From positions 52,487 through 116,486 of the forward strand of contig JADJAE010000029.1 in the NCBI GenBank assembly GCA_016704445.1: DNA of 64,000 bases, read 5' to 3'. Positions 25,043 to 32,032 of the stretch are shown here, piece by piece. This DNA is from Deltaproteobacteria bacterium. Lineage in GTDB: Bacteria > Myxococcota_A > Polyangia > Polyangiales > Ga0077539. Position 1 is the first letter of the stretch. Every line of letters begins with the position of its first letter. Below the pieces are notes generated by a model, which was given only the letters and a program-made list of their open reading frames with translations, did not search any database and had not been told where the DNA came from. A program made the translations under genes and the position numbers.

Positions 25043-26920
25043 ATGTCCGCCGAACGGCCCAGCGATGACGAGCTGCCGCCCACGCTGGTCATCGACCATC
25101 TGGTGGGGTTGTCCTTCGACGAGACCATCACGCCGAGCACCCACGAGCGGCTCTCGGGCGCGCGGGAGCGGGAGCGGGTGCAGGCGCTGCCGCAGATCGT
25201 GGACGACAGCTCCCACGGCGACGCGGACTTCACCCCCTTCGAGGAGATCGCGGTGGGCGGCGTCGGGGTGGTCGAGCTCGCGCACCAGCGCTCGGTGGGG
25301 CGCGACGTGGCGATCAAGCGGGTGCGCGACCCGTCCGTCCCCGGGGCCGCCGCGATGCTGCTGGAGGAGGGCCGGGTGATGGGCCTGCTCGAGCACCCGG
25401 GGGTGATCCCGGTGCTCGCCATGGGGCGCGACGGCCGCGGGCACCCGGTGCTGGTGATGAAGCGGGTGGAGGGGACCACCTGGAGGGCGCTGCTGCGCGA
25501 CCCCTCGCAGCCCGCGTGGGGGGACTTCCCGGTCGAGCGGTTGGAGTTCCATCTTCGGGTGCTGGCGCAGGTGGCGGACGTGGCCCACTACGCCCACGGC
25601 AAGGGCTGGCTGCACCGGGACATCAAGCCCGAGAACGTCATGGTCGGCCCCCGCGGCGAGGTCTACCTGATCGACTGGGGGCTCGCGGTGCAGGTCCCGA
25701 CCGAGGCCTCGCCGGAGGGACAGGGCCTCGTGGGGACGCCGGCGTACATGGCGCCGGAGATGCTCCAGGGGGTCGGCCCGTGGCTGTCCGCGCAGACCGA
25801 CGTCTACCTCCTCGGGGCGGTGCTCCACGAGGTGCTCACCGGGCGCCTGAGGCACGAGGGCGTGAGCCTGCGCGCGGTGCTCGCCTCGGCCTGGCTGTCC
25901 GAGCGCTACGAGTACCCCGAGGAGACGCCCGAGGAGCTGGCGACGCTGGCCAACGAGGCCACGAGCGCCCGACCCGAGGTCCGACCGTCCTCGGCGATGG
26001 CGTTCAAGCGCCGCGTGGAGGACTTCCTGACCCACCGGGTGGCGCTCGGGATGATCGAGAAGGGAAGGGCCCGCTTCGCCGAGCTCCTCGACATCGCCCA
26101 CGAGGGCAGCGTCACGGACGAGGTCGAGCTCCTCCAGCGCTTCGACGGATGCGTCTCCCTGCTGCGCCGCAGCCTGGAGCTGTGGCCCGGCAACCAGCGA
26201 GCGATCGATGACCTCTCGGAGGTGCTCAGATGGCGCATCCGGCGCTCGATCAACCAGGGTGACGTGCTGGCCGCGCGCTCCAGCCTGGCGGAGCTTCCCA
26301 GCGCCAGTCCCGCGTTGGAGCTCGAGCTCTCCCGGGCGGCGGAGCGCATCGAGCAGGAGCGCGCCCTCGGGCTGAGGTCGGGAGGGCCCTCCGAGCCGTG
26401 GACCATCGCGCCGATGAGGGCGATCGCCGGGAGGGCGAGCGCGCTGCTGGGCGGAGGATCGATGGTGGCGCTGGGGGCCGCCGTGAGAGCGGGCGTGGTG
26501 CCCTTCGCGTGGTCGACGACCGCCGCGGTGCTCGGCGCGGCCCTCGGGGTCGTGGCGGTGGCGCGCCTGCGCGACGGCCTCGTCGACCGGGCGGGCCTGC
26601 GAGAGCTGGGCTGGATCACCGCCGGGTCGCTCGCGTTCACCCTCGCCAGTCGCCTCATCGGACTGTCTCCGGGGCAGTCGCTCGCCCTGCTGCCGGTGCT
26701 CGTCGCCGTGTGCGTGGGCCTGCTCGCCGCGGGCCTCGGGCGGACCCGCGCCCGGCTGGTGGCGGTGTGCGCCGTCAGCGGCATGCTCGCGCCCGCGGTG
26801 CTGCGCTGGGACGCGACCTTCGTGCTCGACCTGATGGGCCTCACGGCGATCGTCGGCTGCCTCGTGGTCGAGCGACCGGGAGAGCGCGCCGCCGCGCCGT
26901 CGCCGGCCGTCAACCACTGA
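25043..26920 (+). CDS. Membrane-bound Ser/Thr protein kinase
   Basis: Hanks-type kinase, 625 aa. The kinase domain (about 60-330) has glycine loop IAVGGVGVVE, ATP-anchoring Lys in VAIKRV, catalytic HRDIKPENV, and IDWGLAV where most kinases have DFG; the DWG form also occurs in active bacterial kinases. APE is present as MAPEM. A helical region (about 340-440) leads to about six membrane helices at the C-terminus (about 455-610), an unusual topology because most such kinases have one helix and an external sensor. ATG 25043 is used; 25034 is possible. The substrate is unknown; it diverges from ppsA. Confidence 0.9.
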   Translation: MSAERPSDDELPPTLVIDHLVGLSFDETITPSTHERLSGARERERVQALPQIVDDSSHGDADFTPFEEIAVGGVGVVELAHQRSVGRDVAIKRVRDPSVPGAAAMLLEEGRVMGLLEHPGVIPVLAMGRDGRGHPVLVMKRVEGTTWRALLRDPSQPAWGDFPVERLEFHLRVLAQVADVAHYAHGKGWLHRDIKPENVMVGPRGEVYLIDWGLAVQVPTEASPEGQGLVGTPAYMAPEMLQGVGPWLSAQTDVYLLGAVLHEVLTGRLRHEGVSLRAVLASAWLSERYEYPEETPEELATLANEATSARPEVRPSSAMAFKRRVEDFLTHRVALGMIEKGRARFAELLDIAHEGSVTDEVELLQRFDGCVSLLRRSLELWPGNQRAIDDLSEVLRWRIRRSINQGDVLAARSSLAELPSASPALELELSRAAERIEQERALGLRSGGPSEPWTIAPMRAIAGRASALLGGGSMVALGAAVRAGVVPFAWSTTAAVLGAALGVVAVARLRDGLVDRAGLRELGWITAGSLAFTLASRLIGLSPGQSLALLPVLVAVCVGLLAAGLGRTRARLVAVCAVSGMLAPAVLRWDATFVLDLMGLTAIVGCLVVERPGERAAAPSPAVNH

Positions 26921-26963
26921 GCGGATTGGAAGGGGAGGGATCAGGGAGGCGGCGACCGCGAGG

Positions 26964-27437
26964 TCAGCCGTTGGCGCGCACGTTGATCTTGCGCGGCTGC
27001 GTCTCGGGGCGGCGGGGCACCAGCATGGTCAGCACGCCGTCCTTGAGGTCGGCGGCGACCTTGGTGTTGTCGACGCCGTCGGGCAGCGTGAACGAGCGCG
27101 AGAACGACCCGTAGGAGCGCTCGTAGAGGTAGTAGCGGTCGCTCTCGTCGCGCTTCTCGGCCTCGCGATGGCCGGAGATCGTGAGCCGGTTGCCGGTCAT
27201 GGAGATCTCCAGGTCCTTCTCCTTGATGCCCGGGAGGTCGGCGCGAAACTGGTAGCCCTCCCTGGTCTCCTTCACCTCGAAGTCGGGGTTGAACTGGATC
27301 GACTGCCAGTTGCTGATCGTGCCCATCTCCGCGAAGGGGTCGAAGCGCATCAGCTCCCTCATGGTGCGAAACGGATCGAAGTTGCCGGCGGTGTTCGAGA
27401 CGGCGGGCATGTTCGAAGGCTTGTGAACGATGTTCAT
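26964..27437 (-). CDS. Small heat-shock protein Hsp20
   Basis: ATP-independent chaperone that holds unfolding proteins, 157 aa. The alpha-crystallin domain (about 50-145) shows the family pattern: NPDFEVKETREGYQFRADLPGI, LTISGHREAE, SFTLPDGVDNTKVAADLKDGVLTMLVPR. ATG 27437 is chosen over an upstream in-frame Met because AGGAG lies close before it and the longer form would include the promoter. A good sigma-54 element is 62 bases upstream. Its counterpart HspX is a hallmark of mycobacterial dormancy. The 3' end faces the kinase gene. Confidence 0.95.
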   Translation of the reverse strand: MNIVHKPSNMPAVSNTAGNFDPFRTMRELMRFDPFAEMGTISNWQSIQFNPDFEVKETREGYQFRADLPGIKEKDLEISMTGNRLTISGHREAEKRDESDRYYLYERSYGSFSRSFTLPDGVDNTKVAADLKDGVLTMLVPRRPETQPRKINVRANG

Positions 27438-27498
27438 GTCGTGACTCCTGTGCCCTGTTGGCGCTGCTTCCATGGCGCGCTCCGGGCACGTCGGCCTG

Positions 27499-27514
27499 AG
27501 CATGGGCGGTGCCA
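27499..27514 (-). promoter_or_regulatory. Sigma-54 promoter, hsp20
   Basis: On the minus strand: TGGCACCGCCCATGCT, full TGGCAC (-24) and TGC (-12) with exact 10-base spacing. The message would have a leader of about 50 bases before ATG 27437. Confidence 0.75.
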
Positions 27515-27669
27515 GCGGCCGCATCGCTCAGGCACACGAGAACGTGCGCTTTTCGGTGAGGAAACCTCATGCGCTGCGACGGCGCACGGCGCACCCCTGC
27601 TCGTGCATCGCGTGCGTGCTCATCGAAGTTCGGAAGGGGAGCAGGTACATCCCCTGCACACCGACTCGC

Positions 27670-28524
27670 ATGATGTTCGAGCGTGGTCATGGTCGGGGCG
27701 CAACCTCTCTGGCGATGGTGGTCCTGCTCGGAGCGTGCGCCCGCGCCCAGGCGCCTTCGCCGTCGGTCCACGAGCGCATCCGCGCGGCGGAGGAGGTCGC
27801 CTCCCACGAGCGCTCCGACCACATGGAGGCCGAAGGGCGGCTGCGGGCCGCCGAGGCTCGCAACCTGGCCCTGGTGGAGATCATCCGAGGACTCGGGGGC
27901 AACGTGCAGCACCTGGTGGGGGAGCGCCGCGACCTCGAGGCCGAGCGCACGACCCTCCAGGGGAGCCTCGCGGAGACCCGCCAGGCGCTCGAGGAGATGC
28001 GGGCGAGGGAGACACTGGCGCGCGACCGGGCTGCGCTCTTCCGCACCATGGTCGATCGCTTCCGGTCGATGATCGACGCGGGGCAGTTGAGAGTGCAGGT
28101 GACCCGCAACCGCATGGTGGTCGAGCTGCCGGAGGGCGTGCTCTTCGACAGCGGCCGCGCCGAGCTGCGCACGACGGGGCAGCTGGTGCTCGAGCAGATC
28201 GGACGGGTGCTCGCCACCATGGGGCGCGACTTCCAGGTGGCCGGGCACACGGACAACGTCCCCATCCACAGCCAGCGCTTCGCCTCCAACTGGGAGCTGT
28301 CCACCGCCCGCGCGACCACCGTGGCCCGTCGACTCATCGAGCTGGGCATGGAGCCCCGTCGGCTCTCCGCCGCGGGCTACGCCGACGCGCAGCCGGTGGC
28401 CAGCAACGACACGCCCGAGGGGCGTCGGCAGAACCGACGCATCGAGCTGGTGCTGATGCCTGCCTTCGAAGAGCTGCCCGACCTCTCGGCGCTTCGCGAT
28501 TCCGCCGCGCCGGCCGTACGCTGA
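27670..28524 (+). CDS. OmpA-family peptidoglycan-binding lipoprotein
   Basis: 284 aa. The ATG at 27670 gives a signal peptide with lipobox LLGAC, so the processed protein is lipid-anchored. A long charged coiled coil (about 30-140, HERIRAAEEVASHE to ALEEMRARETLARDRAALF) is followed by the OmpA C-terminal domain: GVLFDSGRAELRTTGQLVLEQI, VAGHTDNVPI, NWELSTARATTVARRLIELG and NRRIELVL. It likely tethers the outer membrane to the cell wall. It diverges from hsp20; the acyltransferase gene follows after six bases. Confidence 0.9.
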   Translation: MMFERGHGRGATSLAMVVLLGACARAQAPSPSVHERIRAAEEVASHERSDHMEAEGRLRAAEARNLALVEIIRGLGGNVQHLVGERRDLEAERTTLQGSLAETRQALEEMRARETLARDRAALFRTMVDRFRSMIDAGQLRVQVTRNRMVVELPEGVLFDSGRAELRTTGQLVLEQIGRVLATMGRDFQVAGHTDNVPIHSQRFASNWELSTARATTVARRLIELGMEPRRLSAAGYADAQPVASNDTPEGRRQNRRIELVLMPAFEELPDLSALRDSAAPAVR

Positions 28525-28530
28525 CGGGCC

Positions 28531-29376
28531 ATGAGCGCGCTGCGAGGAAGGGTCTCCGGGGAGTCTTCGGTGATGACGGACCTCCGCCCATGGCTCGCGG
28601 CGGTCGACCATTTCGACGCGTCGCGGAAGGAGGCCCTCGTGGGCTACGACGACGCGCGCGCCGAGCGCTTCTACGAGCAGCTCGCTCGCGTCGCGGACCA
28701 CGTCGGAGCGACCGTCCGCGGCGTGGAGCGGCTGCCACCCGGTCGAGGGCTGCTGGTGGCCAACCACGCCTTCGGATGGGACTCGGCCTTCGCGATCGCC
28801 CTGGTGCGCCGGGCGACCGGGCGTCGCATCTGGGTGCTGGGCGAGCACCTCTGGTGGGACCTTCCCTATGTCCGCGGGCTCGCCGCGGCGGTGGGGGTCG
28901 TCGATGGGACCATGGCCAACGTCGACCGGCTGCTGCAGGCCGACGAGCTGGTGCTGGTGATGCCTGGAGGACTGCGCGAGGCCCTCAAGCCGCGCGAGCT
29001 TCGGTACCGCCTGCTCTGGGGGCACCACTACGGCTTCGTCCGCGCGGCGCTGCGCAGCCAGGCCCCGCTGGTGCCCCTCGCCTCCTTCGGGGCCGATGAG
29101 TGGTTCGACTGGGTAGGCGATCCCTACGAGCGGGGGAGGCGATGGTTGCGTCCGCTGGGCATCCACCTGCCGCTGCCACGCCCCTGGGCGGGGCTCCCTC
29201 GGGTGCATCGCGTGCGGCCGGAGTACGTCTTCGGCGAGCCTGTGATGCCGACCGCGGGGCCGGAGGCCGAGCATGACCCCGCGACGCTCCGGCACCTTCG
29301 CAGGGAGATCGAAGGGGCGTTGCACGAGCTGATCGAGGAGGAGCTGGCCCGGCGCGCGGGCTTCGCGCAGGGGTGA
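28531..29376 (+). CDS. PlsC-like phospholipid/glycerol acyltransferase
   Basis: 281 aa, soluble or peripheral. It carries the acyltransferase block I motif as ANHAFGWDSAF (His-x4-Asp, about 75-84), WWDLPYVRGLAAAVGVV and the block III-like VMPGGLREALK (about 150). It resembles the diacylglycerol-acyltransferase-like branch (DGAT/hemolysin type) more than PlsC itself. It would esterify an acyl group onto a lysophospholipid or neutral lipid. It is six bases downstream of the OmpA lipoprotein gene, hence the same operon, and convergent with the BON gene. Confidence 0.82.
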   Translation: MSALRGRVSGESSVMTDLRPWLAAVDHFDASRKEALVGYDDARAERFYEQLARVADHVGATVRGVERLPPGRGLLVANHAFGWDSAFAIALVRRATGRRIWVLGEHLWWDLPYVRGLAAAVGVVDGTMANVDRLLQADELVLVMPGGLREALKPRELRYRLLWGHHYGFVRAALRSQAPLVPLASFGADEWFDWVGDPYERGRRWLRPLGIHLPLPRPWAGLPRVHRVRPEYVFGEPVMPTAGPEAEHDPATLRHLRREIEGALHELIEEELARRAGFAQG

Positions 29377-29392
29377 GCGGGAGAGGCGGCGG

Positions 29393-30070
29393 TCAGGCCC
29401 GGAGCGTGGACTCGACGTGCAGGTGGTCGAGCACCGAGCGCACCCCGTGGACGGCTCCCGCAGCGCCCACCGCCGCCCGCCGTTCGGACCACGATCCGAC
29501 GGTGCCCGAGAGGGTCACGATGCCGTCGTCGATGGACATCTCGATGTGCCGGGTCTCGCGCAGCGCGTGGCGACGGAGCGCCTCGGCGATGGCCAGCCGC
29601 ACGTCGGAGGGGGCCACGAAGTGCGGCTTCACGGTGATGGCGTTGGTGACCCCGGTGACGCCGCTGAGGTAGCGCACCGCCTCCTCGGCGTCCTCGCGCT
29701 GGCTCCAGTAGTCGACCTCGCCCCGCAGCGAGACGTGCCCCGCCGAGACCGCCGACTGGATCTTCTCCTGAGGCACGCGGGCGTCCCACTCCAGCCCCCT
29801 CCGTACGGCCTCCGCCACCTCAGGGTCGGTGCGCCCGGTGCCGGGGCTCATCTGCACCCGGAGGTCGTTGGCGACGTCCAGCACGCCCGCCACGCGCAGC
29901 GTCGCCGCGAGGGCCGCGCTTCGCCTTGCCCAGCTATCCACCTCCCCGGTGAGCGTGACGACGCCGGACTTCACCGTGACGCCGATGTCGGTGACGTTGA
30001 CCCGCGTGTCGCCCTTGAGCTCTCGCAGGACGTCCTCCTGCAACTGGGTGTCCGTCTTGTGCTTCGTCAT
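29393..30070 (-). CDS. Triple BON-domain protein
   Basis: 225 aa with three BON domains: DTQLQEDVLRELKGDTRVNVTDIGVTVKSGVVTLTG (about 6-75), DPEVAEAVRRGLEWDARVPQEKIQSAVSAGHVSLRG (about 82-150) and SDVRLAIAEALRRHALRETRHIEMSIDDGIVTLSG (about 155-220). BON domains bind lipid or membrane surfaces and occur in OsmY-like stress proteins. This one has no signal peptide, so it would stay in the cytoplasm. ATG 30070 has GGAG upstream. It is a paralogue of the protein at 31159-31836. Confidence 0.92.
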   Translation of the reverse strand: MTKHKTDTQLQEDVLRELKGDTRVNVTDIGVTVKSGVVTLTGEVDSWARRSAALAATLRVAGVLDVANDLRVQMSPGTGRTDPEVAEAVRRGLEWDARVPQEKIQSAVSAGHVSLRGEVDYWSQREDAEEAVRYLSGVTGVTNAITVKPHFVAPSDVRLAIAEALRRHALRETRHIEMSIDDGIVTLSGTVGSWSERRAAVGAAGAVHGVRSVLDHLHVESTLRA

Positions 30071-30098
30071 GGGTGATCTCCAATTCAGCACCCCATCG

Positions 30099-30114
30099 AG
30101 CAACCCTCACGCCA
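30099..30114 (-). promoter_or_regulatory. Sigma-54 promoter, first BON gene
   Basis: On the minus strand: TGGCGTGAGGGTTGCT. The -12 half TTGCT is perfect, the -24 half TGGCGTG has two transitions, and GG-N10-GC spacing is exact. The start codon is 29 bases downstream. Confidence 0.72.
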
Positions 30115-30203
30115 CTCGCGAGACCCACCGAGGCCGCGCGCTGCGTGGCCCACCAGCGACGTTCTGTGCGCCCCTCCGGTGCGCCGCGAACATGGTGCGC
30201 GGG

Positions 30204-30593
30204 TCACACTGTCGCTCCCAGGGTCGACCCCGCCGCCTGGCGATAGAGCACCTCCAGCAGGATGAGGACGTCGATGGCGATGCCCGCGGTGGTGGTGGGC
30301 GACCCGAGGACGCAGAGCGCCAGCGAGAGGGACGCGGCGCCACCGATCAGGCGGGTGGCCCATGGGTCCTGGGTCCAGATGGCGAAGGCGCCGACGAGGA
30401 AGAGCAGGGCGGCGGCCAGCCAGGCGATGCCGAGCAGCCGGGCCCCGTGGTCGCCGAGGTCGAGGTGCCCCCAGGCGCCGACGGTCGTGTAGGGGAAGTC
30501 CCGCAGGCTGACGATGCGCCAGGCGGAGAGGAAGCCGATCAGGTGGACGAGCCCGTGCAGGCCCAGGATGAGCGAGACCGCGGAGCGTTGCAT
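30204..30593 (-). CDS. Small integral membrane protein
   Basis: 129 aa with about four membrane helices: SAVSLILGLHGLVHLIGFL, LLGIAWLAAALLFLVGAFAI, LIGGAASLSLALCVL and a last one through VLILLEVL. Not assigned to a known function. ATG 30593 is used because AGGAGGG lies just before it and an upstream Met at 30623 falls inside a sigma-54 promoter match. It belongs to the stress gene run on this strand. Confidence 0.7.
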   Translation of the reverse strand: MQRSAVSLILGLHGLVHLIGFLSAWRIVSLRDFPYTTVGAWGHLDLGDHGARLLGIAWLAAALLFLVGAFAIWTQDPWATRLIGGAASLSLALCVLGSPTTTAGIAIDVLILLEVLYRQAAGSTLGATV

Positions 30594-30618
30594 GACCCTC
30601 CTATCGTCGGCCGGTGAC

Positions 30619-30634
30619 TGCACCGGAAGTGCCG
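30619..30634 (-). promoter_or_regulatory. Sigma-54 promoter, membrane-protein gene
   Basis: On the minus strand: CGGCACTTCCGGTGCA, GG-N10-GC, close to the consensus. Transcription would start about 15 bases before ATG 30593, just ahead of its ribosome site. Confidence 0.72.
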
Positions 30635-30647
30635 CATCAGAGGGGTG

Positions 30648-31067
30648 TCACGAGGGGCGGAAGGCCGACGAGGCGGGCGGCTCGCGCCTGGGGATGCGCA
30701 CCGTGAGCACCCCCTGGCGATAACGGGCGTGGGCGCGCTCGGAGCAGACCTCGCAGGGCAGCGCGATCGTGCGGCGGAGCACCTCGCCCTGGCGCCACCC
30801 GGACGGCCTCACCTTGGTGTCGGAGGGGCGCACATAGCGCTCCGCCTCGATGTGGAGCGTGTGCTCGGTGCAATTCACCACGATCGAGTCGTGCACCACC
30901 CAGCCCAGCGCGATCTTGACGATGACCTCCTGGTCGGTCTCCTGGACCTCCATGTTCACCAGCGGGTCAGCGGCGCTCGGGTCACGCTGGAGGGTGGTTG
31001 GCATCTCCGCGTCGCCCGGCTTCGGCGGACCCTCCGGCCGCGCCCCGGTGTGTCTTGGATGTCTCAT
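30648..31067 (-). CDS. Hsp20/alpha-crystallin-like protein
   Basis: 139 aa. The N-terminal 35 residues are disordered; the rest follows an alpha-crystallin fold (DQEVIVKIALG, TLHIEAERYVRPSD, LRRTIALPCEVCSERAHARYRQGVLTVRIPRRE), ending in the GVLTV-like motif of the family. It is divergent from the typical Hsp20 at 26964 and carries two Cys (PCEVCS). It lies 91 bp downstream of the second BON gene without a promoter match of its own, so it is probably co-transcribed with it. The ATG at 31004 would trim the disordered start. Confidence 0.8.
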   Translation of the reverse strand: MRHPRHTGARPEGPPKPGDAEMPTTLQRDPSAADPLVNMEVQETDQEVIVKIALGWVVHDSIVVNCTEHTLHIEAERYVRPSDTKVRPSGWRQGEVLRRTIALPCEVCSERAHARYRQGVLTVRIPRREPPASSAFRPS

Positions 31068-31158
31068 TCCGCGACTCTCTTTCGTAGCGAAGAGACCCCT
31101 GTTTCACATTGCGGGCCATCGGAGGCCCCGCCGGTGGGAGGCGCCTGGTCGCGGAGGG

Positions 31159-31836
31159 TCAGTGCCAGGGTTCGACGCGCAGGTGATCCTGCACCGAGCG
31201 CACTCCGGGGGTCGCTCCCGCCGCGGCGATCGCGGCCTGGCGCTCGGCCCAGGAGTGCACCGCGCCGGTGAGGATCACCTTCCCCTCGTGGACCTCGATG
31301 TCGAAGCTCTTGGCTTCGCTCTGCGCCTGTCGGGCGAGCGACTCGGTCACCGCCTTGCGCACGTCGGCCGGGTTCACCTTCGGCGGGCTCACGGAGATCA
31401 CGTTGTTCACCGCCTTCACGCCCGCGAGGTAGCGCACGGCCTCCTCGGCGTCGGTGCGCTGGCTCCAGTAGTTGACCGCGCCCTCCAGGGTGATCACCCC
31501 CTTGGAGACCGTCGTCTGGATGTTCTCCTGCGGCACCCGCACGTCCCACTCCAGCGCCTGCCTCGCCGCCTTGGCGATCTCCGCGTCGCCGCGCTCGAGC
31601 GACCCGGGCAGCCGCACCTCGACGTCGTTGGCGACATCGAGCACCCCGGACACCCGGTGCGCCGCCTGCTGCGCGGCGAAGCGCTTGGCCCAGCTGTCGA
31701 CGGTGCCCGAGAGGGTGACCACCCCCGACTGCACGCTCACTCCCACGTCGGTCACGTTCACCCGGGTGTCCCAGCGCAGCTCGTTCTGCACGTCCGCCTG
31801 GATCAGCGTGTCCGACTTCCTTGGCATCGCCTTCAT
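31159..31836 (-). CDS. Triple BON-domain protein (paralogue)
   Basis: 225 aa, the same length and domain layout as the protein at 29393: DTLIQADVQNELRWDTRVNVTDVGVSV (domain 1), KAARQALEWDVRVPQENIQTTVSKGVITLEG (domain 2), PADVRKAVTESLARQAQSEAKSFDIEVHEGKVILTG (domain 3). Roughly half of the residues are shared by eye, so this is a tandem-type duplication that also kept a sigma-54 promoter. No signal peptide is present. It heads a run BON - Hsp20 - membrane protein - BON. Confidence 0.92.
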   Translation of the reverse strand: MKAMPRKSDTLIQADVQNELRWDTRVNVTDVGVSVQSGVVTLSGTVDSWAKRFAAQQAAHRVSGVLDVANDVEVRLPGSLERGDAEIAKAARQALEWDVRVPQENIQTTVSKGVITLEGAVNYWSQRTDAEEAVRYLAGVKAVNNVISVSPPKVNPADVRKAVTESLARQAQSEAKSFDIEVHEGKVILTGAVHSWAERQAAIAAAGATPGVRSVQDHLRVEPWH

Positions 31837-31934
31837 GAGACCTGTACCCCCTGTTGTTCATCGAAGAGCCAAGGCGGGCCGCGAAGCATTCACGACATCC
31901 CGCCGTCGACTGAACCTCAAACGCCCTCCCAGGA

Positions 31935-31950
31935 AGCATTCGATATGCCG
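31935..31950 (-). promoter_or_regulatory. Sigma-54 promoter, second BON gene
   Basis: On the minus strand: CGGCATATCGAATGCT with GG-N10-GC spacing. The leader would be about 85 bases, the longest of the set; the 200-bp gap 31837-32032 holds nothing else I can name. Confidence 0.6.
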
Positions 31951-32032
31951 TGAGCGCCTCGCTGGAGCTGGTGTTCATGGCGCACCCCACCGAGGCGCAG
32001 CGGCGCGGCTGCGCAACACGGGCTGAGGTGCA

